This document shows, in pieces, positions 17,236 through 25,747 of a stretch of DNA of 37,998 nucleotides (its first letter is position 1; each line of letters opens with the position of its first letter). A program made the translations under genes and the position numbers. The DNA comes from Methylobacter sp. (GTDB lineage: Bacteria; Pseudomonadota; Gammaproteobacteria; Methylococcales; Methylomonadaceae). The DNA lies in NCBI RefSeq assembly GCF_023227905.1, contig NZ_JALOCF010000047.1:1-37998 (forward strand), read 5' to 3'. The notes beneath the pieces are model-generated. The model saw nothing but the letters and a program-made list of their open reading frames with translations, had not been told where the DNA came from and made no database searches.

Positions 17236-18939
17236 TCAAAACAAAAAATAACGTTGGGCAAAAGGCAGCACATCGGCCGGTTCGCAAGTCAGCAGCAGGC
17301 CGTCGGCGCGGACCGAATAAGTCTGCGGATCGACTTCGATATGCGGTTGGTAACTGTTATGGATCAAATCCTTTTTGCCGATGGCGCGGGTGTTCGCGAC
17401 CACGCCAACTCTTTTGTTAAGCCCTAAAGTTCTTGCAACATCGGACTCGACCGCGACTTTAGGCAAAAAGAACATCGAAGTCGCCGAAGCGGTTGTTCCG
17501 AACGCCCCGAACATCGGCCGGTAATGTACCGGTTGCGGCGTTGGAATCGAGGCATTGGGATCGCCCATCGGCGCGGCGGCGATAAACCCGCCTTTAAGAA
17601 TCAGGCTGGGCTTGACCGCGAAAAAAGCCGGATTCCACAACACCAAGTCGGCCAATTTGCCGACCTCGACGGAGCCGACTTCATGTGCGATGCCGTGGCT
17701 GATGGCCGGGTTAATCGTGTACTTGGCGATATAACGCTTGATGCGGAAATTGTCGTTGCCGGGCGAATCTTCCGCCAGACTGCCGCGTTGCGCTTTCATT
17801 TTATGCGCGGTCTGCCAGGTACGGATAATCACTTCGCCGACCCGGCCCATCGCTTGCGAATCGGAGGAAATCATCGAAAACGCGCCCAAGTCATGCAGAA
17901 TATCTTCTGCGGCGATGGTTTCGCGGCGAATCCGCGATTCGGCAAACGCCACGTCTTCGGCAATGCCCGGATCAAGGTGGTGGCACACCATCAGCATGTC
18001 CAAATGCTCGTCGATGGTATTGATCGTATAAGGCCGGGTCGGATTGGTTGACGACGGCAGTACATTAGCCTCACCGCAAGCCCTGATAATATCCGGGGCA
18101 TGGCCGCCGCCCGCGCCTTCGGTGTGATAAGTGTGGATGGTTCGGCCTTTGAACGCGGCAAAGGTGTCTTCGACAAAGCCGGATTCATTCAAGGTATCGG
18201 TATGAATCGCGACCTGCACATCGAAGCGGTCGGCCACCGAAAGACAGCAATCGATAGCCGCCGGCGTGGTTCCCCAGTCTTCGTGAAGCTTCAAGCCCAT
18301 CGCACCGGCACGAACCTGTTCTTCCAACGCACCCGGTAGACTGGCGTTGCCTTTGCCGAGCAAGCCGAAGTTCATCGGAAACCCGTCCAATGATTGCAGC
18401 ATGCTGTAGATATTCCACGGGCCCGGCGTACAGGTCGTCGCATTGGTGCCGGTCGCGGGCCCGGTGCCGCCGCCGATCATCGTGGTCACGCCGGACATCA
18501 GCGCTTCATCGATTTGCTGCGGACAAATAAAATGGATATGCGCGTCGATGCCGCCCGCGGTCAGGATTTGTCCTTCCCCGGCGATAATTTCGGTGCCGGG
18601 GCCGATGATTATATCGACGCCCTGTTGCGTATCGGGATTTCCAGCTTTGCCGATACCGGCAATGCGGCCGTTTTTGATGCCGACATCGGCTTTAATAATG
18701 CCCCAGTGATCGACGATCAATGCGTTGGTGATAACCAGATCCATCGCCACCGTGGAATCGACCTGGCTTTGGCCCATGCCGTCGCGGATGACTTTACCGC
18801 CGCCGAATTTGACCTCGTCGCCGTACACCGTGCGGTCGCCTTCGACTTCTAAAAACAAACCACTGTCGCCCAAACGTACCCGGTCGCCAGTAGTCGGTCC
18901 GAACATATCGGCATAGGCTTGCCTGCTGATCCTGCTCAT
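17236..18939 (-). CDS. ureC: Urease alpha subunit UreC
   Basis: UreC is the catalytic subunit hydrolysing urea to ammonia and carbamate. It is 567 aa long, and all active-site residues are present at Klebsiella numbering: His134 and His136 (DAHIHF), carbamylated Lys217 (GLKLHEDWG), His219, His246 (VAIHTDT), His272 (THTYHTEG region), His320 (MVCHH) and Asp360 (ISSDSQAMGR). The His320 flap is intact. The ATG overlaps the ureB stop by four bases. The enzyme is predicted to be functional. Confidence 0.98.
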   Translation of the reverse strand: MSRISRQAYADMFGPTTGDRVRLGDSGLFLEVEGDRTVYGDEVKFGGGKVIRDGMGQSQVDSTVAMDLVITNALIVDHWGIIKADVGIKNGRIAGIGKAGNPDTQQGVDIIIGPGTEIIAGEGQILTAGGIDAHIHFICPQQIDEALMSGVTTMIGGGTGPATGTNATTCTPGPWNIYSMLQSLDGFPMNFGLLGKGNASLPGALEEQVRAGAMGLKLHEDWGTTPAAIDCCLSVADRFDVQVAIHTDTLNESGFVEDTFAAFKGRTIHTYHTEGAGGGHAPDIIRACGEANVLPSSTNPTRPYTINTIDEHLDMLMVCHHLDPGIAEDVAFAESRIRRETIAAEDILHDLGAFSMISSDSQAMGRVGEVIIRTWQTAHKMKAQRGSLAEDSPGNDNFRIKRYIAKYTINPAISHGIAHEVGSVEVGKLADLVLWNPAFFAVKPSLILKGGFIAAAPMGDPNASIPTPQPVHYRPMFGAFGTTASATSMFFLPKVAVESDVARTLGLNKRVGVVANTRAIGKKDLIHNSYQPHIEVDPQTYSVRADGLLLTCEPADVLPFAQRYFLF

Positions 18940-19253
18940 AGATTTTCCTCCAAATCGCCCATCACGTCCTGGCGGAAACCGTAAATCCGGCGCAATCCGG
19001 CAAACGCCACCAACTGTATTTCGCGTTGCTGGCCGGGCTCGAAACGCACTGCGGTACCGGCCGGAATATCCGGCCGGAAGCCGCGCGTTGCCGCGCGGTC
19101 GAACTGTAAAGCCGGATTGGTTTCAAAAAAATGATAATGCGAGCCGACTTGGATCGGCCGGTCGCCGCTGTTCGCAACCACCATGCGAATCGTCGCACGG
19201 CCTGCGTTCAGTTCGATGTCGCCATCGGCGGGGATGATTTCTCCGGGTATCAT
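18936..19253 (-). CDS. ureB: Urease beta subunit UreB
   Basis: UreB is a structural subunit of the UreABC trimer. The 105-aa protein starts MIPGEIIPADGDIELNAGR and carries the family block QVGSHYHFFETNPAL and GTAVRFEPGQ. AGGAA lies 7 bases before the ATG. It follows ureA by 18 bp and overlaps ureC. In this organism the subunits are separate, unlike the fused forms of Helicobacter. Confidence 0.97.
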   Translation of the reverse strand: MIPGEIIPADGDIELNAGRATIRMVVANSGDRPIQVGSHYHFFETNPALQFDRAATRGFRPDIPAGTAVRFEPGQQREIQLVAFAGLRRIYGFRQDVMGDLEENL

Positions 19254-19271
19254 GATGATGTTCCTAGTTTG

Positions 19272-19574
19272 CTATTCAATCGGATTATGTACCGTAACCA
19301 GCTTGGTGCCGTCCGGGAAGGTCGCTTCAACCTGCACATCGGGCAGCATTTCCGCGACGCCTTCCATCACATCGTCGCGGTCAAGCAGAGTGCGGCCGTA
19401 TTCCATCAGTTCCGCGACCGTGCGGCCGTCGCGCGCGCCTTCCATAATCGCGGCGCTGATAAAGGCTACGGCTTCCGGGTAATTAAGTTTCAAGCCCCTG
19501 ACCTTGCGGCGTTCGGCCAGCAGGCCGGCGGTGAATATCAGCAGTTTGTCTTTTTCGCGTGGTGTTAATTGCAT
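19272..19574 (-). CDS. ureA: Urease gamma subunit UreA
   Basis: UreA is the 100-aa gamma subunit, opening MQLTPREKDKLLIFTAGLLA and containing the family block LNYPEAVAFISAAIMEGARDG and LPDVQVEATFPDGTKLVTVHNPI. The Shine-Dalgarno is weak. It is the first gene after a 223-bp repeat-filled gap that separates it from ureD, so it may have its own promoter or depend on read-through. Confidence 0.97.
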   Translation of the reverse strand: MQLTPREKDKLLIFTAGLLAERRKVRGLKLNYPEAVAFISAAIMEGARDGRTVAELMEYGRTLLDRDDVMEGVAEMLPDVQVEATFPDGTKLVTVHNPIE

Positions 19575-19600
19575 TGTTTTAGTCCAGTTTTTAATTTGTT

Positions 19601-19789
19601 CACCACGAAGACACGAAGAGCACGAAGTTTGCTTGTTTGCTAGTTCCCAAGCTCCTGCTTGGGAATTCAGTAAGGAAGCTCTAGCTTCCTGTCTCGCGAA
19701 GTTAGAGCTTCGCTATATGGGTTCCCAAGCAGAAGCTTGGGAACCCGCATATTAAATTTTCTCTTCGTGTCCTTCGTGTCTTCGGGGTG
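19601..19789. repeat. Nested palindrome cluster between ureD and ureA
   Basis: The outer arms 19601-19627 (CACCACGAAGACACGAAGAG and onward) and 19763-19789 (CTTCGTGTCCTTCGTGTCTT and onward) are imperfect inverted repeats. Inside sit four compact hairpins: 19644-19665 (TTCCCAAGC/GCTTGGGAA), 19673-19690 (AGGAAGCT/AGCTTCCT), 19696-19713 (GCGAAG/CTTCGC) and 19721-19744 (GTTCCCAAGC/GCTTGGGAAC). The first and fourth share one core. It looks like a composite of dispersed intergenic repeats, with no transposase. Confidence 0.85.
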
Positions 19790-19797
19790 AATAAAAT

Positions 19798-20628
19798 TCA
19801 AGTCGCCCAAATTCGCGGCGCGCAAGCTTTGCGTTGTACAGAGTCCGGCCGCGCAATCGCCCAAACCTGCTCGAAAAAACCGCGCAGCCTATCGCTTCGA
19901 GTGTCGATAGCCCTGCACACCAGCAGATCGTCAATCAGCGTCACGCCGCAGCCTTGGCTATCGCCGATTAATTGCCGAACGGCATCCAAGCTTCCGGCAT
20001 TGGCCGGGCTGGCAAACAGGGTTCCGCAAGCCGAAAAGCCCTGCAATCCCCAGCGCGCCGCAAAAGCCTTGGCGTCCAGATGCAGGCGTTCCAAAAATAA
20101 AGGCCGATTTTCGCGATAAACCTGCCAGCTCAAATCCGCCAACCCTTCATCGAAACCTTCCCCCGAAGCAGGCCGCCCCAAAGATAACATCTCCCAACCG
20201 ATAAAACGCGCGCCTGCCGCCAATTCGACTTTAACCGTCGATCTTAACTGCGCGCCTTGATAAATAATGGTTTCCTGCGGCAGCCATTCCAGAGCCGCGC
20301 CGCCCTCCACTTTTATCGAAACGGTCTGAACGGCCTGCTCGCCGCTACTGCGATAAAACTTTCCGGCGGCGGGTGTGGTGATCAGCGCGTGACTGTGTTG
20401 TCCGGCATTAATGCAAAGACTTAGTTGGTCGCCGCCGACAATGCCGCCCGGCGGATGCAGGATATACACATGACACACATCGCCTTCCGGGTAAAACGGC
20501 CGCTGCACGGTTAAGGGGCCGACGTGCCGGCGATTTACCAGCAGGGTTTTGTCGCGGCTTTGCGCAAAGCCCAGCTGCAAGTGGGCTTGCCAACCTTTAG
20601 CGTTTACAGTTGCGGCGTGGGCGGTCAA
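19798..20628 (-). CDS. ureD: Urease accessory protein UreD (UreH)
   Basis: UreD is the scaffold that binds apo-urease and recruits UreF and UreG for nickel loading. The 276-aa protein shows family blocks GWQAHLQLGFAQSRDKTLL, GPLTVQRPFYPEG and HPPGGIVGGDQLSL, with AGKFYRS further on. There is no ATG in a suitable place. TTG at 20628, seven bases after the stop of the metal permease gene, gives the normal N-terminus, so translation is probably coupled to that gene. Confidence 0.94.
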   Translation of the reverse strand: MTAHAATVNAKGWQAHLQLGFAQSRDKTLLVNRRHVGPLTVQRPFYPEGDVCHVYILHPPGGIVGGDQLSLCINAGQHSHALITTPAAGKFYRSSGEQAVQTVSIKVEGGAALEWLPQETIIYQGAQLRSTVKVELAAGARFIGWEMLSLGRPASGEGFDEGLADLSWQVYRENRPLFLERLHLDAKAFAARWGLQGFSACGTLFASPANAGSLDAVRQLIGDSQGCGVTLIDDLLVCRAIDTRSDRLRGFFEQVWAIARPDSVQRKACAPRIWAT

Positions 20629-20635
20629 GATGGCT

Positions 20636-21220
20636 TCACCCAGTCAACAAAACCACGCCGACTACCGTGCAAACCAAGCCAAAGCTAATCCGCACCACGT
20701 TAACCGTCTTGACGCCAAGCAATCCGGTAACAATGCCCAAACCATGCAGTAGCGCTGTCGCTAACAAAAAGCCTAATGCATAACCGGCTTGATCCACTCC
20801 CGCATCGATTTCCAAGGCATGGACATAGCCGTGACTCAAAGCAAACACGGCCAGTAAGCCAATCGCCCAAGCGGTCGAGGCGTGAAAGTTTCGCCATACA
20901 ATCATCCCGAAAACCGGCACCGACAGAGCCACCCATTGCTCGGCGGCAAGCAGGGTAAAACCCGCAAAGTGCAACCCTGCACCTGCCGTCATCATCAATA
21001 AAAAACTCAAAGGAATAGACCCAAGTATTTTTCCGGCCTGAGCACTACTCCAAAGACCGACAGCAAGCATCACCAATAGATGATCAATGCCAAACCAAGG
21101 GTGCGTAAAACCATCGATAAAACTATATGCTGTACCGAGAGCGGTATGCGCTGATGCCGGAGCGGCCAAAGTAAACAACAATAATGCCGAACCTAAATTT
21201 TTTACGCTGCTTGTTTTCAT
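20636..21220 (-). CDS. HupE/UreJ-family metal (nickel) permease
   Basis: The 194-aa membrane protein has an N-terminal signal peptide (cleavage near PASA-HTALG) and about six further hydrophobic segments. The family metal-binding motif HPxxGxDH is present as HPWFGIDHLL, residues 40-47, and a second histidine cluster occurs in SHGYVHALE. HupE/UreJ proteins import nickel for hydrogenase or urease. Its position between the urea transporter and the urease genes points to nickel supply for urease. GAGG lies 6 bases before the ATG. It follows urtE by 14 bp and precedes ureD by 7 bp. Confidence 0.92.
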   Translation of the reverse strand: MKTSSVKNLGSALLLFTLAAPASAHTALGTAYSFIDGFTHPWFGIDHLLVMLAVGLWSSAQAGKILGSIPLSFLLMMTAGAGLHFAGFTLLAAEQWVALSVPVFGMIVWRNFHASTAWAIGLLAVFALSHGYVHALEIDAGVDQAGYALGFLLATALLHGLGIVTGLLGVKTVNVVRISFGLVCTVVGVVLLTG

Positions 21221-21234
21221 AAATGCCTCATTGT

Positions 21235-22017
21235 TTAAACCGTCAAATACCGCTTAACCATGTCGTCGCTCAATTCATCCATCGCCCCGGCAGCCACGCC
21301 CCGGCCTCGATCCATAATATAAAACCGGTCCGCGACCTTTCGCGCGAACGGCAGTTTCTGTTCGACCAGCAACACGGTCACACCCAATTCGTTTTTGATT
21401 TTGATAATGCCTTCGCGCACGTCGTCTTTCGCTTCGTCGCCTTGTTTAAGCAGGGGCGTAGTTATGCCTTTGGCGCGGTTCAAACGAATAATTACATCGC
21501 CGATTTCGCTGACGATATTCGGCTGTATGCCTTCGGTCGGTTCGTCCAGAATCAGCAATTTAGGATTCAACACCAAAGCCCGGCCGATAGCGAGTTGCTG
21601 CTGCTGGCCGCCGGACAAATCGCCGCCGCGCCGTTTGAGCATTTGTTTCAGCACCGGAAAAATCTCGTAGATATGTTCCGGGATTTTTTTGATGCCCTGT
21701 TTGCGCACCGCGCGCAGACCGGTTTTCAGGTTTTCCTCGACCGTCAGCAGCGGAAAAATCTCCCTGCCCTGCGGCACAAAACCGATGCCCAGTTCGGCTC
21801 GATGCTCCGGTTTGGCAAGGCTTAGCGCCTCGCCGCTGTAGTCGATAGCGCCGTCGCGCACTTCGATCAGTCCCATGATGGATTTAAGCAATGTAGTTTT
21901 GCCGACCCCGTTGCGACCCATTAAACAAAGGCAGGAACCGGCCGGTAACTCGAGATTCACATCCCACAAGGTATGGCTGCCGCCGTAAAATTGATTTAAG
22001 CCTGTAATTTTCAGCAT
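21235..22017 (-). CDS. urtE: Urea ABC transporter ATP-binding protein UrtE, with an insertion
   Basis: UrtE is the second ATPase of the urea importer. Walker A GRNGVGKT lies at residues 34-41, signature LSGGQQQ at 134-140, Walker B LLILDEP at 154-160, followed by TEGIQPNIVSEIG, a UrtE hallmark. At 260 aa it is about 28 residues longer than the usual ~230. The extra stretch (about 180-208, KGITTPLLKQGDEAKDDVRE) sits between Walker B and the H-loop region, before LGVTVLLVEQ. The frame is intact and the motifs are preserved. Its start overlaps the urtD stop (TGATG). Confidence 0.94.
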   Translation of the reverse strand: MLKITGLNQFYGGSHTLWDVNLELPAGSCLCLMGRNGVGKTTLLKSIMGLIEVRDGAIDYSGEALSLAKPEHRAELGIGFVPQGREIFPLLTVEENLKTGLRAVRKQGIKKIPEHIYEIFPVLKQMLKRRGGDLSGGQQQQLAIGRALVLNPKLLILDEPTEGIQPNIVSEIGDVIIRLNRAKGITTPLLKQGDEAKDDVREGIIKIKNELGVTVLLVEQKLPFARKVADRFYIMDRGRGVAAGAMDELSDDMVKRYLTV

Positions 22018-22796
22018 CAGTCCCCCAAATAAACCTGGATCACGCGTGGATCGTTTTGTACCTCGTCCATCGTGCCTTCCGTCAACACCGAGCCTTCATG
22101 CAATACCGTCACATGCTTGGCAATCGAGCGGACGAATTCCATATCATGCTCAACCACAACAATCGAGCGCTCGCCCTGCAACGACAATAACAACTGCGCG
22201 GTGCGTTCCACTTCCTGATGGGTCATGCCCGCTATCGGTTCATCGACCAACATGACTTTAGGTTCCTGCATCAGCAACATGCCGATCTCCAGCCATTGTT
22301 TCTGCCCGTGCGACAAGATCCCGGCCGGTTGCGCGCGATGTTCGACAAGCCCTATCGTTTCCATGACTTGCTCGATGCGGTCGCGTTGCGCGCCGTTCAA
22401 CTTCGCGAATAATGTCGCCCAGACGCCCTTGTTGACGGCTAAAGCCAGCTCCAGGTTTTCAAAGACGTTGAGCTTTTCAAACACGCTGGGTTTCTGGAAT
22501 TTACGGCAAATGCCGGCCTGGGCAATGGCCGGTTCGTCCATTTCCAAGAGATCGATGGTTTGCCCGAAAAACACCGAGCCGGTATCGGGGCGGGTTTTGC
22601 CGGTAATCACATCCATCAGCGTGGTTTTACCGGCACCGTTCGGGCCGATCAAACAGCGCAATTCCCCGGCGTCGATATACAGCGATAGCTTATTTAAAGC
22701 TTTGAAGCCGTCGAAACTGACGCTGACATCTTCAAGATAAAGAATCGGGCCGTGACTGACATCCACCTGGCCCGGCTTAAGCGCCAAGCCGTTCAT
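22017..22796 (-). CDS. urtD: Urea ABC transporter ATP-binding protein UrtD
   Basis: UrtD is the first ATPase of the urea importer. The 259-aa protein has Walker A GPNGAGKT at residues 51-58, a signature LSHGQKQ at 161-167 (the H replaces the usual G, as is common in this family), Walker B VMLVDEP at 181-187 and the H-loop IVVVEHDMEF. It is translationally coupled to urtC by a four-base overlap and to urtE by TGATG. Confidence 0.96.
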   Translation of the reverse strand: MNGLALKPGQVDVSHGPILYLEDVSVSFDGFKALNKLSLYIDAGELRCLIGPNGAGKTTLMDVITGKTRPDTGSVFFGQTIDLLEMDEPAIAQAGICRKFQKPSVFEKLNVFENLELALAVNKGVWATLFAKLNGAQRDRIEQVMETIGLVEHRAQPAGILSHGQKQWLEIGMLLMQEPKVMLVDEPIAGMTHQEVERTAQLLLSLQGERSIVVVEHDMEFVRSIAKHVTVLHEGSVLTEGTMDEVQNDPRVIQVYLGD

Positions 22797-23875
22797 TGTT
22801 TTTGCTCCTGCAAACGGCGTTGCCAGAATCCGAGCAGGCCGTCAGGCAATAGCACGGTCACCAGAATAAAAGTCGCGCCCAGGAAAAACAGCCAGATTTC
22901 CGGCGCCCAGCCGGTCAGCAAGGTTTTGGTGTAATTGACCAGCACCGCGCCGACGATGGCGCCGTACAGCGTGCCGCGCCCGCCGATAGCGACCCAGATG
23001 ACGATTTCCAATGAGTTCAACGGCGAAAATTCGCTGGGATTGATAATGCCGACTTGCGGTACATACAGAGCCCCGGCAATTCCTGCCAGCATCGCGGCAA
23101 ACACGAAAATCCATAATTTGAACAACTCAACGCGATAACCCAGAAAGCGCGCTCGCATTTCCTGGTCGCGAATCGCGGTCACCACCCGGCCCAGTTTACT
23201 GTTGACTACCCACCGGCTGAGCAGGAAAGCCAGTATCAGGATCATGCCCGAGGCCATCAGCAAACAGGCGCGCACGGCATCGGACTGGCTGTTAAAGCCG
23301 AGGATTTCCTTGAAATCGGTCAAGCCGTTGTTGCCGCCAAAACCCATTTCATTCCTGAAAAAAGCCAATAACAGCGCGTAAGTCAAGGCTTGGGTAATGA
23401 TCGACAAATAAACCCCGGTCACTCGCGAGCGGAACGCCAGCCAGCCGAATAAAAAAGCCAGCGCGCCGGGCGCCAGCACAATCATGATCGCGGCAAACCA
23501 GAACTGATCAAAGCCGTGCCAATACCAGGGCAGTGCTTTCCAATCGAGGAACACCATGAAATCCGGCAGCAGCGGGTCGCCGTAAACGCCGCGATTACCA
23601 ATCTGGCGCATTAAATACATGCCCATCGCGTAGCCGCCCAGCGCAAAAAAAGCGCCGTGACCCAAGGCCAGAATACCGCAATAACCCCACACCAAATCCA
23701 GCGACATGCCGAGCAATGCGAAGGTGATATATTTGCCCAGCAGCGACACCGTATAAGCGGAGAAATACAGCGGCGAGCCCGGCGCAAATACCAAGTTGCA
23801 CAGCGGAACAATCAGGCTGATTGCGGCCAGCACAGCCAGCACTGAGAGCGCGGCTTTATCGTTTTTGAACAGCAT
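22793..23875 (-). CDS. urtC: Urea ABC transporter permease UrtC
   Basis: UrtC is an inner-membrane permease of the branched-chain amino acid (LivM-like) type. The 360-aa protein has about nine hydrophobic segments, with the family block GYCGILALGHGAFFALGGYAMG near the N-terminus and the coupling region GYRVELFKLWIFVFAAMLAG. The C-terminal IGGRGTLYGAIVGAVLVNY is also typical. It starts three bases after the urtB stop. Confidence 0.96.
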   Translation of the reverse strand: MLFKNDKAALSVLAVLAAISLIVPLCNLVFAPGSPLYFSAYTVSLLGKYITFALLGMSLDLVWGYCGILALGHGAFFALGGYAMGMYLMRQIGNRGVYGDPLLPDFMVFLDWKALPWYWHGFDQFWFAAIMIVLAPGALAFLFGWLAFRSRVTGVYLSIITQALTYALLLAFFRNEMGFGGNNGLTDFKEILGFNSQSDAVRACLLMASGMILILAFLLSRWVVNSKLGRVVTAIRDQEMRARFLGYRVELFKLWIFVFAAMLAGIAGALYVPQVGIINPSEFSPLNSLEIVIWVAIGGRGTLYGAIVGAVLVNYTKTLLTGWAPEIWLFFLGATFILVTVLLPDGLLGFWQRRLQEQKQ

Positions 23876-23878
23876 CGC

Positions 23879-25525
23879 TTAGCCCTCCACTGCCCGGCCC
23901 TGTTGCGGAAATAATCCGCGCGGGCGTTTTTGAATGAATAAAATGATAAACACCAGAACCAGTATTTTCGCTAAAACCGCACCCGCATAAGGTTCGAGCA
24001 ATTTATTGGCAATGCCCAGCGAAAATCCGGCCACCAGCGTGCCCCACAAATTGCCGACGCCGCCGAACACCACGACCATAAACGAATCGACAATATAAGC
24101 CTGTCCCAAATTCGGGCCGACATTGGTGATCTGGCTTAGTGCAACCCCGGCGACTCCGGCGATGCCCGAACCGAGTCCGAAAGTCAAGGCATCGACCCGG
24201 CCGGTCGGAATGCCCACGGCTTTGGCCATATTGCGATTCTGCGCAACGGCGCGCACTTCAAGGCCCAGGCGGGTGCGCTTGAGGATTTGCAGCAACAACA
24301 CGAACACCAACAAGCAGAAAATCAATATGTACAGGCGGTTCCAGGTCAGCGACAAAAAGTCATTGATTTGCAAAGTGCCGCTCATCCATTCCGGCGTCGC
24401 GACGCTACGGTTTAACGGCGAAAAAATCGAGCGCACGGTTTGTTGCAGGAACAGGCTGACGCCGAAAGTCGCCAACAGCGTTTCCAGCGGGCGGCCGTAT
24501 AAAAAGCGGATAATGCCGCGCTCAATGACAATCCCGGTCAATGCCGAAATAATGAACGCGGCCGGTACCGCAATCGCCAGCGACAGTCCCAAATGATTCG
24601 GCATCAGTTGTTGTGTTACATAAGTGGTATAAGCGCCGAGCATCATCAGCTCGCCATGCGCCATATTGATTACGCCCATCACCCCGAAGGTAATCGCCAG
24701 CCCGATGGCGGCCAAGACCAGCACCGCGCCGAGGCTTAAACCGAAAAACAGGGTTTCGATAGCGGCATAGGCTTGCAGCTTGGAATTGATTTTCGCTAGC
24801 GCGGCTTCGGCCTGATTGCGCACATCGCTGTCGGCTTCCAGGTAATGGCCTTCGCCGTCTTTTTCGACCAGTTCATTCAAGCGGTTAACCACATCCTGGC
24901 TGGCCTGATCTTTTAATAATTCAATCGCGGCCAAACGGACGGTTTTGTCGGCGCTGTTTAATTGCTCCAGCCCTAAAACAAGCTTGATCGCATTTTGTAC
25001 ATTCTCGTCCTGTTCCATTGGCAGATGGCCGCGTAGTATCGCCAAACTCTGGTCGTCGATTGCCTTAGCCATCGCGCCGACGGCTGCGAGCCTTACCTCA
25101 GGATCGTCGTCATTCAGTTGCAAGCGGCCGATGATTTTCCGTAGCGATGTTCGCAGGCTGTTATTAACGGTGATTTTTTGCGTAGCGGAGCGATCCGCCA
25201 TGCCCATACTTTCTCCGCTTTCGGCGTCGGTAAGCTTGTAGTCCGTTTCGACTTCTTCGCCGATGACGAGTTTCTGATCGGCTTTAAGTATCAATAAGCG
25301 CCCATCGAGCAGGGCTTGTAATATGGTAATGGCCTGCGGCTTTTGCACGGCGGCCAGTTGTTCGATAGCTCGGCCGCGCTCTTGCATCGACCCGGCTTTA
25401 AGATTGGCTAAAGCGGCCGGGAACGCATCCTCGGCGGCGTTTTCCTGACCGATACTCAAGGTTGGCGACATCAGGATAAAACCCAGGATTACCCTGCAAC
25501 ACCATCTGAAAGAATTCGGTTTCAT
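23879..25525 (-). CDS. urtB: Urea ABC transporter permease UrtB, with a periplasmic N-terminal extension
   Basis: UrtB is the LivH-like permease of the urea importer. The ATG at 25525 has GGAG 6 bases upstream and begins a signal peptide (RWCCRVILGFILMSPTLSI). Residues ~30-250 form a soluble, helix-repeat region (LAAIELLKDQASQDVVNRL, KTVRLAAIELL) resembling HEAT repeats, likely periplasmic. The permease starts near ETLFFGLSLGAVLVLAAIGLA and includes GVMGVINMAHGELMMLGAYTTY. The 548-aa length with this extension is known for proteobacterial UrtB; its partner is unknown. Confidence 0.95.
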   Translation of the reverse strand: MKPNSFRWCCRVILGFILMSPTLSIGQENAAEDAFPAALANLKAGSMQERGRAIEQLAAVQKPQAITILQALLDGRLLILKADQKLVIGEEVETDYKLTDAESGESMGMADRSATQKITVNNSLRTSLRKIIGRLQLNDDDPEVRLAAVGAMAKAIDDQSLAILRGHLPMEQDENVQNAIKLVLGLEQLNSADKTVRLAAIELLKDQASQDVVNRLNELVEKDGEGHYLEADSDVRNQAEAALAKINSKLQAYAAIETLFFGLSLGAVLVLAAIGLAITFGVMGVINMAHGELMMLGAYTTYVTQQLMPNHLGLSLAIAVPAAFIISALTGIVIERGIIRFLYGRPLETLLATFGVSLFLQQTVRSIFSPLNRSVATPEWMSGTLQINDFLSLTWNRLYILIFCLLVFVLLLQILKRTRLGLEVRAVAQNRNMAKAVGIPTGRVDALTFGLGSGIAGVAGVALSQITNVGPNLGQAYIVDSFMVVVFGGVGNLWGTLVAGFSLGIANKLLEPYAGAVLAKILVLVFIILFIQKRPRGLFPQQGRAVEG

Positions 25526-25630
25526 AACAACTCCGTAGTTTAATAAATGGAACACGGATGGCACTGATTGGACGGATTTAAACGGATCTTTATAACGGTT
25601 TTGTTAAGTTCTTAAGAAGACGCGTTAACC

Positions 25631-25674
25631 GGAGTGCAAGCTTTGCTTGCGCTTGCAGGCAAAGCCTGCACTCC
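25631..25674. repeat. Palindrome between urtA and urtB
   Basis: GGAGTGCAAGCTTTGCTTGC and GCAGGCAAAGCCTGCACTCC pair over nearly 20 bp, with one mismatch and one G-U pair. GTTAAC words flank both sides. It sits in the 222-bp urtA-urtB gap, with no T-run on the minus side. It may stabilise or attenuate the operon transcript, or be a dispersed repeat. Confidence 0.7.
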
Positions 25675-25747
25675 AGTTCCATAGTTAACAATCACATACC
25701 CGTGTTTATCAGTCCAATCCGTGTCCTATTTCTCTAATAATTACCGA

